Below are positions 25,772 to 36,100 of a DNA stretch of 64,000 nucleotides, one piece after another. Origin of the DNA: Paraliobacillus quinghaiensis. GTDB taxonomy: Bacteria > Bacillota > Bacilli > Bacillales > Amphibacillaceae. Position numbers and translations under genes: made by a program. The stretch spans positions 1 to 64,000 of the forward strand of contig NZ_QJSH01000001.1 of NCBI RefSeq assembly GCF_003426025.1, read 5' to 3'. Under the pieces are notes generated by a model. It saw nothing but the letters and a program-made list of their open reading frames with translations. It did no database searches and was not told the origin of the DNA. Position 1 is the first letter of the stretch. Each line of letters opens with the position of its first letter.

Positions 25772-27805
25772 TTGAATCAACCAATCGAAAAGGTAAAAGG
25801 TGTAGGACAAGCATTACAAGAACACTTGGGAGAATTGGGGATTTTAACACTAGAGGATCTTCTGTTTTATTTTCCTAATCGCTATGATAACTATGAGATT
25901 AAACCATTAAGTGAACTTATTCATGATGAAAAAGTAACGATAGAAGGGGAGATAATAGGAGAACCTAATCTATCTTATTACGGAAGAAAGAAATCACGTT
26001 TAACCCTTCATCTACAAGTAGAAGACACTGTGGTTAAAGGTGTTATGTTTAATCGAGCTTTTGCTAAAAAACAATTGCAGCAGGGAGATACCGTTACTTT
26101 CACTGGAAAATGGGATCAGCACAGGCTGCAAATTACTATTGATAATTACAAAAAGGGAAAAGCAAAGCTAGATGACCCGATTCAACCTGTATATCCAATG
26201 AAGAGCACGATCAAACCATTACAGTTTAAAAAAATTATTAAAAATGCAATTGAACAATACGGTGATAATATTGTTGAAGTTCTACCACCTGCATATTTGG
26301 AGAATTATAAACTATTACCGCGAAATAAAGCTCTAAAGGAAATGCATTTTCCTTCTAATTTTCAATTATTGAAACACGCTAAAAGACGTTTTGTTTATGA
26401 AGAATTATTACTGTTTCAATTAAAGATGCAAGTATTCCGAAAAAAGAATCGTGAGCGGACAAAAGGGAATAGTCAATTGTTTGATCAGTTTGCTATTGAT
26501 CAGTTTATTACAAGACTACCTTTTGCGTTAACACGTGCTCAACAAAGGTCATTAGATGAAATTTTAACAGACTTGCGTTCTCCGTATCGTATGAATCGTT
26601 TGCTCCAAGGTGATGTGGGCTCAGGTAAAACAGCGGTTGCAGCGATTTGCTTATATGCTTCTATAACAGCAGGAAAACAAGGTGCAATAATGGTGCCAAC
26701 AGAAATATTGGCTGAACAGCATTATGCTTCTTTAACAGAGTTATTTGAGGGATATGCAAATGTTGTTTTATTAACTGGTTCTATAAAAGGAAAAAAACGT
26801 AAAGAGAGATTGGAGCTAGTTAAGGAACATCAAGTTGATATTATTATTGGGACACATGCATTGATTCAAGATGAAGTTATCTTTTCAAATTTAGGAACTG
26901 TAATTGTTGATGAACAGCACCGTTTTGGTGTGAATCAAAGAAAAGCATTACGTGATAAAGGGATTGATCCAGACGTCTTGTTTATGACAGCAACACCGAT
27001 TCCAAGGACGCTTGCAATAACAAGCTATGGCGATATGGATGTCTCACAAATAGATGAAATGCCAGTTGGTAGAAAGCCAGTGGAGACCTATTGGGTGAAA
27101 GAGAGCATGCTTCCAAGACTATTACAATTTATTCAAAAGGAAGTAAATAATGGCCATCAAGCTTATGTTATTTGTCCGTTAATTGAGGAGTCGGATAAAC
27201 TAGATATTCAAAATGCGGTTGATCTCTATCAGCAATTGCAACAAGTATATGGATCTGCCATGAAAGTTGGTCTATTACATGGTAGGCTACATAACGATGA
27301 AAAAGAAGCTGTTATGCAAGAATTTGCAACGAATGACGTTCAAGTTCTGGTTTCAACAACTGTTGTAGAAGTTGGTGTAAACGTACCAAATGCTACAGTT
27401 ATGCTTATTTATGATGCTGAACGTTTTGGTTTATCACAATTACATCAGTTAAGAGGGAGAGTTGGCAGAGGTAAAGCACAAAGTTATTGTATCTTAGTTG
27501 CTGATCCCAAAGGTGAAGTAGGTAAAGAGAGAATGAAAATTATGACGGAAACAATTAATGGATTTGAATTAGCTGAACAAGATTTACAATTAAGAGGCCC
27601 TGGAGATTTTTTTGGTAAAAAGCAAAGTGGTTTACCAGAATTCAAAGTTGCTGATATTGTACAGGATTACCGAGCGTTAGAAACAGCACGTAATGATGCG
27701 CAAACTATCATCTATCAAGACCTATTGTCAAAAGACCCTAGTTATCATGCATTAAAAGAACATTTAGAAAAAGAATTAAATTTAAAAAGCAACACTTTTG
27801 ATTAA
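25772..27805 (+). CDS. recG: ATP-dependent DNA helicase RecG
   Basis: The 677-residue protein starts at TTG behind GTGAGGTAA. It has the N-terminal wedge/OB domain (about 60-160), Walker A GDVGSGKTAV, the DEQH box (VDEQHRFGVNQR) and TATPIPRTL. C-terminal helicase motifs include RGRVGRGKAQSYC and the RecG-specific LRGPGDFFGKKQSG. It remodels stalled forks and branch-migrates Holliday junctions. The length fits the family. Confidence 0.96.
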   Translation: MNQPIEKVKGVGQALQEHLGELGILTLEDLLFYFPNRYDNYEIKPLSELIHDEKVTIEGEIIGEPNLSYYGRKKSRLTLHLQVEDTVVKGVMFNRAFAKKQLQQGDTVTFTGKWDQHRLQITIDNYKKGKAKLDDPIQPVYPMKSTIKPLQFKKIIKNAIEQYGDNIVEVLPPAYLENYKLLPRNKALKEMHFPSNFQLLKHAKRRFVYEELLLFQLKMQVFRKKNRERTKGNSQLFDQFAIDQFITRLPFALTRAQQRSLDEILTDLRSPYRMNRLLQGDVGSGKTAVAAICLYASITAGKQGAIMVPTEILAEQHYASLTELFEGYANVVLLTGSIKGKKRKERLELVKEHQVDIIIGTHALIQDEVIFSNLGTVIVDEQHRFGVNQRKALRDKGIDPDVLFMTATPIPRTLAITSYGDMDVSQIDEMPVGRKPVETYWVKESMLPRLLQFIQKEVNNGHQAYVICPLIEESDKLDIQNAVDLYQQLQQVYGSAMKVGLLHGRLHNDEKEAVMQEFATNDVQVLVSTTVVEVGVNVPNATVMLIYDAERFGLSQLHQLRGRVGRGKAQSYCILVADPKGEVGKERMKIMTETINGFELAEQDLQLRGPGDFFGKKQSGLPEFKVADIVQDYRALETARNDAQTIIYQDLLSKDPSYHALKEHLEKELNLKSNTFD

Positions 27806-27813
27806 TAAGGTAC

Positions 27814-27842
27814 TTGCATCTTTTTCTTTGGTATTATATATT
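27814..27842 (+). promoter_or_regulatory. Promoter of the fapR fatty acid operon
   Basis: TTGCAT (27814-27819) and TATATT (27837-27842) are spaced by 17 bases. The FapR operator begins five bases after the -10, around the predicted start of transcription. Confidence 0.55.
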
Positions 27843-27846
27843 ACTA

Positions 27847-27863
27847 TTAGTACCTAGTCATAA
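27847..27863 (+). promoter_or_regulatory. FapR operator
   Basis: TTAGTACCTAGTCATAA matches the 17-bp FapR recognition pattern known from B. subtilis, whose strongest part is TTAGTACC. It overlaps the likely +1 of the fapR promoter, so FapR would repress its own operon until malonyl-CoA binds and releases it. Confidence 0.75.
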
Positions 27864-27993
27864 AATTGATTATTACGAAGCATTTAAGAAAGTTTATCTA
27901 TAGTGAAAATTATATCGATTACGAAGTTTTAAAACAATAAATATTTCTGAAATAAGTTTTGTGTTTTGATAAGTGAAACAGGGTGGTGAAGAT

Positions 27994-28590
27994 ATGAAAT
28001 TATCAAAAGTGAATAGACAACAAAAGCTAAAAGAAAAAATAGAAGAAATGCCCTTCATTACAGATGAAGCACTTTCAAAGGAATTTAATGTTAGTATTCA
28101 AACCATTCGTTTAGACAGGATGGAGTTGTCCATACCTGAATTACGTGAACGAATAAAAACAGTGGCCACTAATCAATGGAATGAAACCGTTAAAGCTTTG
28201 CCAATTGACGAAGTCATCGGAGAAGTGGTTGATTTAGAGTTAGATAAACGAGCAATATCGATTTTAGATATAAGTAATGAACATGTTTTCTCACGGAATA
28301 ACATTGCGCGTGGACATCACTTATTTGCCCAAGCAAACTCACTAGCAGTTGCCGTTATTGATGATGAATTAGCATTAACTAGAAATGCTGACATTAAATT
28401 TACACGACAAGTAAAACAAGGTGAACGTGTAGTGGCTAAAGCAAAAGTTTCCAATACAACTGAGAATAAAAGGACAAAAGTAGAAGTAGACAGTTATGTT
28501 GATAACGAAATTGTTTTTTCTGGTATGTTCGATATGTATCGTTCAACAGAACGACAAAAAGGAGAGGTTGAACATGAAGTTAGCAATTGA
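27994..28590 (+). CDS. fapR: Transcription factor FapR, regulator of fatty acid and phospholipid synthesis
   Basis: ATG 27994 with GGTGGTGA gives 198 residues, better than the GTG at 27973. The N-terminal helix-turn-helix ([24 protein letters not shown]) is followed by a hotdog-fold malonyl-CoA-binding domain ([22 protein letters not shown]). It represses lipid synthesis genes, including its own operon through the operator upstream. The last 17 bases overlap plsX. Confidence 0.96.
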   Translation: MKLSKVNRQQKLKEKIEEMPFITDEALSKEFNVSIQTIRLDRMELSIPELRERIKTVATNQWNETVKALPIDEVIGEVVDLELDKRAISILDISNEHVFSRNNIARGHHLFAQANSLAVAVIDDELALTRNADIKFTRQVKQGERVVAKAKVSNTTENKRTKVEVDSYVDNEIVFSGMFDMYRSTERQKGEVEHEVSN

Positions 28591-29575
28591 TGCAATGGGT
28601 GGAGACCATGCCCCTAAGGCAATTGTAGAAGGTTCGATGGAAGCTATTAAAGAAATGAACGATCTAGAAATTGTTTTAGTTGGAGATCAGAACAAAATTT
28701 CTGAATACCTTACAGATGATACGCGCATCTCGATTATACATACAACAACTGTTATTTCAGGGGATGATGAACCTGTTCGAGCAGTACGACGAAAAAAAGA
28801 TGCTTCATTGGTATTAATGGCTAATGAAGTGAAGGAAAATCGAGCTGATGCTTGTGTATCAGCTGGAAATACAGGAGCATTAATGAGTGCTGGTTTATTC
28901 CAGGTTGGTCGAATAAAAGGTGTTGAGCGACCGGCATTAAGCCCAACTTTACCAACTATAGACAAAAAAGGATTTTTATTGTTAGACGTAGGAGCAAATG
29001 TTGATGCGAAAGCAAAACATCTTGTTCAATATGCTATCATGGGTTCTGTATACGTTGAAAAAGTTCGAGGAATTGATTCACCACGTGTTGGTTTGTTAAA
29101 TATAGGTACAGAAGATGGAAAAGGTAATGAATTAACAAAAAGTGCATTTACATTATTAAAACAAGCACCAATTAATTTTGTTGGAAATATTGAAGCTAGA
29201 GACTTATTAGATGGAGCAGCAGATGTTGTAGTGACAGATGGGTTTAGTGGCAACATTGCATTAAAAACAATTGAAGGTACTGCATTAACAATGTTCTCTA
29301 TGCTAAAAAAATCCTTTATGTCTAATTTAAAAACTAAATTTGCAGCAGGACTTATGAAACAAGATTTAAAAGAATTAAAAAGCCAATTGGATTATGCGGA
29401 ATATGGTGGAGCTGGCTTGTTCGGATTAGCGGCGCCAGTTATTAAAGCGCATGGATCATCAAATGCTAGAGCTATTTATAGTGCGATTAAACAAGCTTGT
29501 TATATGGTTGAGCATGATGTAACAAAAACAATCGAAACTACTGTAGCACAACTTGATATTGGTGAGGAGGAATAA
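28574..29575 (+). CDS. plsX: Phosphate acyltransferase PlsX
   Basis: ATG 28574, behind AAAGGAGAGG, gives 333 residues starting [14 protein letters not shown]. The frame could be extended to 28496 but would then lie entirely inside fapR. Motifs such as [23 protein letters not shown] and [12 protein letters not shown] are typical of PlsX. It converts acyl-ACP to acyl-phosphate for PlsY in phosphatidic acid synthesis. Confidence 0.96.
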   Translation: MKLAIDAMGGDHAPKAIVEGSMEAIKEMNDLEIVLVGDQNKISEYLTDDTRISIIHTTTVISGDDEPVRAVRRKKDASLVLMANEVKENRADACVSAGNTGALMSAGLFQVGRIKGVERPALSPTLPTIDKKGFLLLDVGANVDAKAKHLVQYAIMGSVYVEKVRGIDSPRVGLLNIGTEDGKGNELTKSAFTLLKQAPINFVGNIEARDLLDGAADVVVTDGFSGNIALKTIEGTALTMFSMLKKSFMSNLKTKFAAGLMKQDLKELKSQLDYAEYGGAGLFGLAAPVIKAHGSSNARAIYSAIKQACYMVEHDVTKTIETTVAQLDIGEEE

Positions 29576-29578
29576 CAT

Positions 29579-30526
29579 ATGAAGAAAGTTGCCTTTATAT
29601 ATCCTGGACAAGGCTCACAACATGTAGGGATGGGTGAAGATTTATATCAAACGCATTCTTTGGTAAAAGAGCTTTTTGATCAAGCAAATATAACGTTAGA
29701 TAAAAATATAACCAAATTAATGTTTGAAGGACCTGAAGAAGTTTTAACACAAACAGAAAATGCACAGCCAGCCTTATTACTTACAAGTGCTGCAATTACA
29801 CGTGTTCTACTTGAAGAAGGTATAAAACCCTCTTATTTGGCAGGACATAGCCTTGGTGAATATAGCGCGTTAGTAGCTGCTGAAGCAGTGAGAATTGAAG
29901 ATGCTTTACCCCTGGTGCAAGCAAGAGGGAGATTAATGGAAGATGCCTTTCCAAGTGGAAAAGGGACAATGGCGGCTGTTTTAGGAATGGAGCAAAGTGT
30001 ACTTCAAGCTGAACTTGATAAACTTCAGGTCGAAACGAATGAAGTAATTGAAATTGCCAATCTAAATTGCCCTGGACAAATAGTTATTTCAGGAGAAAAA
30101 ACAGCAATTGAACGTGCAGTAGTTAGTTTAAAAGAAGCTGGTGCAAAGCGTGTGTTACCGTTAAATGTTAGTGGGCCATTCCACTCTTCATTAATGAAAC
30201 CAGCTGCTAATAAACTGGCGGAAAAATTAAGTGAAGTTACATTTTCTGATGCAAAAACACCAGTTTATGCGAATGTGACAGCAAAGCAAGTAGTGGATAA
30301 AGAAGAGATAAAGCAATTGTTAGTCAAACAAATGTATTCTACTGTTCGATTTGAAGAAATAATAGAACAAATGGTAGACTCATCATTAGATGCAATTGTT
30401 GAAATTGGAAGTGGAAAAGTGTTAACAGGGTTAGTGAAAAAAGTGAATCGTCGTATGCAAACCTTCTCGATTCAAGATTCTGATTCACTACAAGCGTTTA
30501 TTGAATGGTACAAGGAGGAATCTTAA
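29579..30526 (+). CDS. fabD: Malonyl-CoA:ACP transacylase
   Basis: The 315-residue protein carries [13 protein letters not shown], the nucleophile Ser91 in [10 protein letters not shown], and the catalytic His in SGPFHSSLM near residue 199. It loads malonyl groups onto ACP for chain elongation. It starts three bases after plsX and shares its last base with the fabG ATG (TAATG). Confidence 0.97.
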   Translation: MKKVAFIYPGQGSQHVGMGEDLYQTHSLVKELFDQANITLDKNITKLMFEGPEEVLTQTENAQPALLLTSAAITRVLLEEGIKPSYLAGHSLGEYSALVAAEAVRIEDALPLVQARGRLMEDAFPSGKGTMAAVLGMEQSVLQAELDKLQVETNEVIEIANLNCPGQIVISGEKTAIERAVVSLKEAGAKRVLPLNVSGPFHSSLMKPAANKLAEKLSEVTFSDAKTPVYANVTAKQVVDKEEIKQLLVKQMYSTVRFEEIIEQMVDSSLDAIVEIGSGKVLTGLVKKVNRRMQTFSIQDSDSLQAFIEWYKEES

Positions 30527-31266
30527 TGCTGACAGGTAAAGTAGCACTTGTGACTGGTGCTTCTCGTGGTATTGGGCGAGCAATAGCAATTGAGTTAGCA
30601 CATCAAGGGGCAAAAGTAGCCGTTAATTTTGCAGGTAATGAAGTAAAGGCACAACAAGTGGTAGATGAAATAAAAGCGCTAGGTGCGGAAGCAATTAAAA
30701 TAAAAGCAAATGTAGCAAGTGAAGCAGAAGTCAAAGACATGGTGAAGCAAGTAACAACGACTTTTGGTAGTTTGGATATTTTAGTGAATAATGCTGGCAT
30801 TACACGTGACAACCTACTGATGCGCATGAAAGAAGAAGAATTTGATGAAGTAATTCAAACCAATTTAAAAGGGGTATTCCTCAGCACCAAAGCTGTTACA
30901 AGGCAAATGATGAAACAGCGAAGCGGTCGTATTATTAATATTGCTTCAGTTGTTGGTATTAGTGGAAATCCTGGGCAAGCAAACTATGTAGCTGCTAAAG
31001 CTGGTGTGATAGGGATGACTAAAAGTGCTGCAAAAGAGTTAGCTGCGCGTGGTATTTTAGTAAATGCGGTAGCACCAGGATTTATCGAAACTGATATGAC
31101 AGATGAATTAACCGAAGAACAAAGAAAAGCTATGTTGGAATTAATTCCACTAGCTCGTTTAGGTAGTGGGAAAGATGTAGCAAAAGTAGTTCGCTTTTTA
31201 GCTTCTGATGATGCTACATATATTACAGGACAAACTATACAAGTAGATGGTGGTATGGTAATGTAA
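30526..31266 (+). CDS. fabG: 3-oxoacyl-ACP reductase
   Basis: The ATG at 30526 overlaps the fabD stop and has AAGGAGGA upstream, giving 246 residues. It is a short-chain dehydrogenase with the cofactor motif [16 protein letters not shown], and the catalytic Ser-Tyr-Lys set with [14 protein letters not shown] is the usual C-terminus. It reduces beta-ketoacyl-ACP with NADPH. Confidence 0.97.
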   Translation: MLTGKVALVTGASRGIGRAIAIELAHQGAKVAVNFAGNEVKAQQVVDEIKALGAEAIKIKANVASEAEVKDMVKQVTTTFGSLDILVNNAGITRDNLLMRMKEEEFDEVIQTNLKGVFLSTKAVTRQMMKQRSGRIINIASVVGISGNPGQANYVAAKAGVIGMTKSAAKELAARGILVNAVAPGFIETDMTDELTEEQRKAMLELIPLARLGSGKDVAKVVRFLASDDATYITGQTIQVDGGMVM

Positions 31267-31308
31267 TATAGCGTAATTGCAGCTACTTTGAAAGGGGGTG
31301 AACGTGAG

Positions 31309-31542
31309 ATGGCAGATACATTTGATCGCGTAAAGAAAATTGTTGTAGATCGTCTAGATGTTGAAGAAGAAAAAGTAACTATGGAAGCATCATTTAAAGA
31401 TGATTTAGAAGCTGATTCATTAGATGTTGTTGAACTAGTTATGGAATTAGAAGATGAATTTGATATGGAAATTGCGGATGAGGATGCAGAGAAAATCCAA
31501 ACAGTTGGTGACGCTGTAAACTACATAAGCAGTCAGTCATAA
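31309..31542 (+). CDS. acpP: Acyl carrier protein
   Basis: ATG 31309, behind AAAGGGGGTGA, gives 77 residues. Ser37 in [15 protein letters not shown] is the phosphopantetheine attachment site. The residue three before this Ser is Glu, where the common motif has Gly (DLGADSLD). The protein is highly acidic as expected. It closes the fapR operon and is followed by a terminator. Confidence 0.96.
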   Translation: MADTFDRVKKIVVDRLDVEEEKVTMEASFKDDLEADSLDVVELVMELEDEFDMEIADEDAEKIQTVGDAVNYISSQS

Positions 31543-31565
31543 TGCAATACTCATTCTAAAAAATA

Positions 31566-31594
31566 AAAAGTCTCGCTTATTTGGCGAGGCTTTT
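31566..31594 (+). terminator. Terminator after acpP
   Basis: AAAAGTCTCGC (31566-31576) pairs with GCGAGGCTTTT (31584-31594) through one G-U pair around a 7-base loop. Confidence 0.75.
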
Positions 31595-31641
31595 ACAATA
31601 TGTCATGCTGTTACAAAAATTAAAAATAGGTGGATAAGTAT

Positions 31642-32319
31642 ATGGATTTCAAACCATTATTAAAGCAATTAGGTATTAATTTCAATGACGAAACTATATT
31701 GTATCAGGCATTCACCCATTCTTCATACGTTAATGAACATCGTAATCAAGCATATCAAGATAATGAACGGCTTGAATTTTTAGGTGATGCAGTTTTAGAG
31801 CTTGGAGTTTCCCAATATCTATATCGGATATATCCAAAAATGGCAGAAGGAGAACTTACTAAATTAAGAGCTTCTATTGTGTGTGAACCAGCATTAGTTG
31901 GTTTTGCAAATAAACTTTCATTTGATCGTTACGTTTTGCTTGGAAAAGGAGAAGAGCGGACTGGCGGTAGAAAGAGACCAGCGCTACTAGCAGATGTATT
32001 TGAGGCATTTATTGGAGCACTGTACTTGGATCAAGGGTTCTTTGTTGTGTTAGAGTTTTTAGAAAGATACGTTTTTCCAGAAGTTGAAAAAGGTGCTTTC
32101 TCACATGCGATGGATTATAAAAGTCAATTACAAGAAGTAATTCAACAAAATCGACATACAGAAATTGAATATGAAATTGTCGAAGAAAAAGGTCCTGCAC
32201 ATGATCGAGAGTTTATTGCAAATGTAAGTTTAAATGCAGAGGTTGCCGGGGTTGGTCACGGGCGCACCAAAAAAGAAGCAGAACAACGCGCCGCAAAAAA
32301 AGCGCTAGATCAACTATAA
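31642..32319 (+). CDS. rnc: Ribonuclease III
   Basis: ATG 31642, eight bases after AGGTGG, gives 225 residues; the in-frame GTG at 31630 lies within that site. The catalytic domain has the signature [13 protein letters not shown], with acidic metal ligands, and [16 protein letters not shown]. The C-terminal double-stranded RNA-binding domain ends with [16 protein letters not shown]. It processes rRNA and cleaves structured RNAs. The N-terminus is about 20 residues shorter than B. subtilis Rnc. Confidence 0.95.
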   Translation: MDFKPLLKQLGINFNDETILYQAFTHSSYVNEHRNQAYQDNERLEFLGDAVLELGVSQYLYRIYPKMAEGELTKLRASIVCEPALVGFANKLSFDRYVLLGKGEERTGGRKRPALLADVFEAFIGALYLDQGFFVVLEFLERYVFPEVEKGAFSHAMDYKSQLQEVIQQNRHTEIEYEIVEEKGPAHDREFIANVSLNAEVAGVGHGRTKKEAEQRAAKKALDQL

Positions 32320-32361
32320 GAAGATATGGTCAATAATGACCACAAACAAGTCACAAACTAG

Positions 32362-32417
32362 TGATTGTTGGCTCGTTTTTATGAAAAAATAAACTCGTGA
32401 AAGCAAGCCAACAATCA
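32362..32417. terminator. 12-bp inverted repeat between convergent rnc and the DUF1128 gene
   Basis: TGATTGTTGGCT (32362-32373) is an exact inverted match to AGCCAACAATCA (32406-32417) with a 32-base spacer containing runs of T and A. It lies just past both stop codons and could terminate both transcripts, although the loop is long for an intrinsic terminator. Confidence 0.45.
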
Positions 32418-32423
32418 TAAAAG

Positions 32424-32645
32424 TTATTTACGGATTTCTGCAAGTTCTTGAACAAAGGCTTGAGTTTCTGACACACTCAACTGACCTTTATCCTTCACTA
32501 TATCATAAAGCATTTTTAAGTCATCATATTTGTCTAAGTCATAATCTTCAGGATCCATAATAGAACTATTCACAACTTGCAAATGAGCTGCAATTTCTTT
32601 CAAAATATACTTAAGATTTGTATCTGTAGCCTCAGTTAAATTCAC
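32424..32645 (-). CDS. DUF1128/UPF0435 family protein (YfkK-like)
   Basis: The 73-residue acidic protein starts at GTG behind AAAGGAG. It resembles UPF0435 proteins such as B. subtilis YfkK, with the conserved pattern KYDDLKMLYDIVKDKGQLSVSE and a terminal ELAEIRK. The function is unknown. In B. subtilis this family is encoded elsewhere. Here the gene sits in reverse orientation between rnc and smc, genes that are otherwise adjacent. Confidence 0.75.
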   Translation of the reverse strand: MNLTEATDTNLKYILKEIAAHLQVVNSSIMDPEDYDLDKYDDLKMLYDIVKDKGQLSVSETQAFVQELAEIRK

Positions 32646-32883
32646 ACAAACACTCCTTTATTAATCTAACCTTCTATCTCTCTTCCTATTATGATAAAAT
32701 AAATAAGTTGAAATGCAAGCATTAAATAAAAATTCTACTTAATAGACTTTGTCAAAAAAGCAATCTTATCAAGAAATATCATGTGTTATTTTCACTGGCC
32801 TTTATGAACAACACCCAAAAGGCTCTTTTCTCAAATATTGTTTATTAATATGCATGCTTGAAATAAAGTGCGTATTAATTAAT

Positions 32884-32990
32884 AACGTAACTTACCCGCT
32901 ACGTCAGAAAATGGATTCCCTTTTCGTGGGCTTAGCTGAAGTCGTGCCCGGAAAGGGAACCAATTTCATTTGAGGAGCGGTACCTTCCGT
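32884..32990 (+). repeat. Interspersed repeat, copy A (deleted form)
   Basis: The block 32931-32959 (TTAGCTGAAGTCGTGCCCGG then AAAGGGA) and the end 32961-32982 (CAATTTCATTTGAGGAGCGG then TA) match copy B at 44228-44361 in inverse orientation. The end block is identical over 22 bases. The left part, with CTTACCCGCT at 32891-32900, matches in inverse the right edge of copy C (AGCGGGTAAG). The central hairpin and one half of the element are missing. No gene is seen here. Confidence 0.7.
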
Positions 32991-33061
32991 TACTAATTAC
33001 TGACTAAACAGTTTAGGTTCTTAATGCGTAGTTTATTTAAAATACTCGTAAGTAACAATTT

Positions 33062-33090
33062 TTGAGAAAAGGGTTATTAAAAATTATTAA
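33062..33090 (+). promoter_or_regulatory. Putative smc promoter
   Basis: TTGAGA (33062-33067) and TATTAA (33085-33090) have a 17-base spacer, ending 29 bases before the smc ATG. A promoter is expected here because the preceding gene is transcribed in the opposite direction. Confidence 0.5.
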
Positions 33091-33119
33091 AATAGCAAGT
33101 ATTAATAAGGAGAATGCTT

Positions 33120-36100
33120 ATGTTCCTTAAAAAAATTGAATCAGTAGGTTTTAAGTCATTTGCTGAACGTATTTCAGTAGATTTTGTGCCTGGTGTTACA
33201 GCAGTTGTTGGACCAAATGGTAGCGGTAAAAGTAATATAACAGATGCAATCCGATGGGTTTTAGGCGAGCAGTCTGCGAAATCATTACGTGGTACAAAAA
33301 TGGAAGATATTATTTTCCAAGGAAGTGATACTAGAAGGCCGTTAAATGTAGCAGAAGTTACACTTGTATTAGACAACCATGATCAAACACTCCCGGTTGA
33401 TTACGATGAAGTAAGCGTAACAAGAAGAGTTTATCGTTCCGGAGATAGTGAATTCTTATTAAATAAACAATCCTGTCGCTTAAAGGATATTGTTGATTTA
33501 TTTTTGGACTCAGGGTTAGGAAGAGAAGCATTTTCTATTATTAGCCAAGGAAAAGTAGAAGAGATTCTTAGTTCAAAAGCAGAAGAACGTCGAACGATCT
33601 TTGAAGAAGCTGCTGGAGTTTTAAAATATAAAAACCGTAAGAAGAAAGCAGAATATAAACTAGCAGAAACACAGGAAAATTTAAATCGTATAGAAGATAT
33701 AACGCATGAAATAGAAACACAATTAGAACCGTTAAAAGAACAGGCATCTATTGCTAAAGAATACTTAGAAAAAAAGGAAACGTTACAGGAAAAGGAAATT
33801 GCCTTATTAAATGCTGAAATTGAAACGCTTCACGAACAATGGTCGAGTCATTTAGCTACGATTGAAGAAAAGAAAAATGAAGAGTTAACGATTACGACGT
33901 CCATTAATCAAAAAGAAGCCGTTTTAGAAAAAGAAAGACAAGAAATGCAGCATTTAGATCAATCGATAGAAACGTTGCAAGAGAAACTATTAACGTTAAC
34001 GCAAGAACTTGAACAATTAGAAGGAAACAAAAAATTAATTGAAGAACGTTCAAGGCATTTTGAAGAAAATAAGACAAAGTTAGAAGATGAAATAGATAAT
34101 TTGCAAACGAAAAGTGCTACATTATCTAATGAATTAGAGATTGAAAACCAAAAGTTGTCTGAATTACAAGAATCAAGAAATGATACGAAAAAAGAACTCA
34201 AGCAACTGCAAGAAACATTAGACAAATCCGAGGAGAAAATCGAGGAAAAGATCGAAGAACTAAAAAGCGATTACATTGAATTACTTAATAATCAGGCTGC
34301 TAAACGCAATGCAAAACAATCGATTGAACAACAGCTATCACAAATGAACTACAGGCAAGAAAATCAAAAAACAAGATTTGAAGATCAAATAGCTGAAAGA
34401 GAAGCATTAACAAGTACTTTAACTAGTCTCAAAGAAAAATTAGCTTCTCAACAAGTGGAACGTAATAACAAGGAACAAGCTTTATCAACAGCTAAACAGG
34501 ATTTAACAGAAGCTAAACAACAATTTCAAACACTTGAAAACAAGCTACACCAAGGGTATCAGTATCTTGAAAAGCTAAAATCAAAAAAAGAAATGCTTGA
34601 AGATATGAAAGAGGATTTTCAAGGTTTTTTCCAAGGTGTAAAAGCTGTTTTAAAAGCACGTGAAGAGGACCGTTTATCTGGAATTCATGGTGCTGTAATT
34701 GAATTGTTAGATGTACCTAAGCTTTATATTACCGCAATGGAAACTGCATTAGGTGGTCAATCACAACATATCATTGTTGACGATGATAACACTGCAAGAC
34801 AAGCGATTCAGTGGCTAAAACAATCAAAAAATGGACGAGCGACCTTTCTGCCATTGCAAACAATGCGAGCGAAATCACTACCAACCCATGCAGAACAAAA
34901 GATAAGCAGTCATCCTGGTTTTAGTGGTATTGCAAGTAATTTAGTTCATTTTGATGAGAAGTATACCAACGTTATGCGTTATTTATTAGGAAATACTATT
35001 TTTGCTAAGACGCTTAAAGATGCGAATGAGATTGCAGGTTTAGTTGAACGTCGTTATCGTGTGGTTACGTTAGATGGTGATGTTGTTAACCCAGGTGGTG
35101 CAATGTCTGGTGGTGCTAGAAAGAATACCAATCAATCCTTATTTACAAGAGATAAGGATTTACAAGAGGTAACAGATCAGTTAGAGCAATTTCAGCAGCG
35201 TGCGGTTGAATTTGAACAAAAGGTTCGTGATCAAAAACAATTAGTTTCAGATAAAGAGAGTGTTATTGAGCAGTTACGTGCTACAATACAAACGCTTCAA
35301 CAAACTGAAAATCAATTGCAAGCACAGGTTACGGAAAATGAAGTTCATGTCAGGCATATCCATGATAATCTAAGTATATATGACCAAGAAAAGGAACAAT
35401 TCGAGCAAGATAAATCAAATCTAATCAAACAAAGTAAAGAAATTGAAGAGAAACTAAGCACAATCGCAGATGAATTAGTTCGACTTCAAGCTGAAATTGA
35501 TCGATTAACAAATGAAAAGAATTCACATCAAGAAAATCTAGCGCAGGTCCAAGCAAACTATCATCGTCTTCAAATAACGTTGGCAGAACAAGAATCACAA
35601 GTTCAACATCAAGCAGAGAAAACTACTAATGCGACTAATAGATTAGAAGAATTACAGACTTCCAAACAAGAATCACAACAGCAATTGCAAGAATTAATCG
35701 CTTTTCATGAAAATAGTGAGAAACAAGAAAATATTGAAGAGAAAGTAAAACAGCAACAAATAGAAAAGCAAGAAACTACCGAGCTAATTCAGTCTTATCG
35801 TCAGAAACGTTTAAAACAAATGCAGTTTATTGAAGATGAGGAAAGAGAAATCAAAACGACCCAAAATCAAAAACAGGCACTGTTGGAAATGATTCAGACA
35901 AATGAGGTTAAAGCAAACCGCCTTGATGTAGAATTAGAAAACAGACTACACCATCTTCAGACGGAATACACCATTAGTTATGAATTGGCAAAAGAAACAT
36001 ATCCTACAGCAGATGATATCAATCAATCGAGCCAAGAAGTGAAGTTGATTAAACGCTCTATAGAAGATTTAGGAACTGTTAATTTAGGATCAATCGATGA

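Noticed and set aside
24878-25810. 310-residue open frame opposite sdaAA
   Set aside because: It is a shadow of the GC-richer sdaAA codons: low-complexity Ala/Ser/Pro composition and no start context. sdaAA on the plus strand is clearly the gene.
32749-32973. 74-residue open frame on the plus strand before smc
   Set aside because: It runs through repeat copy A, has no ribosome binding site and resembles no protein family I know.
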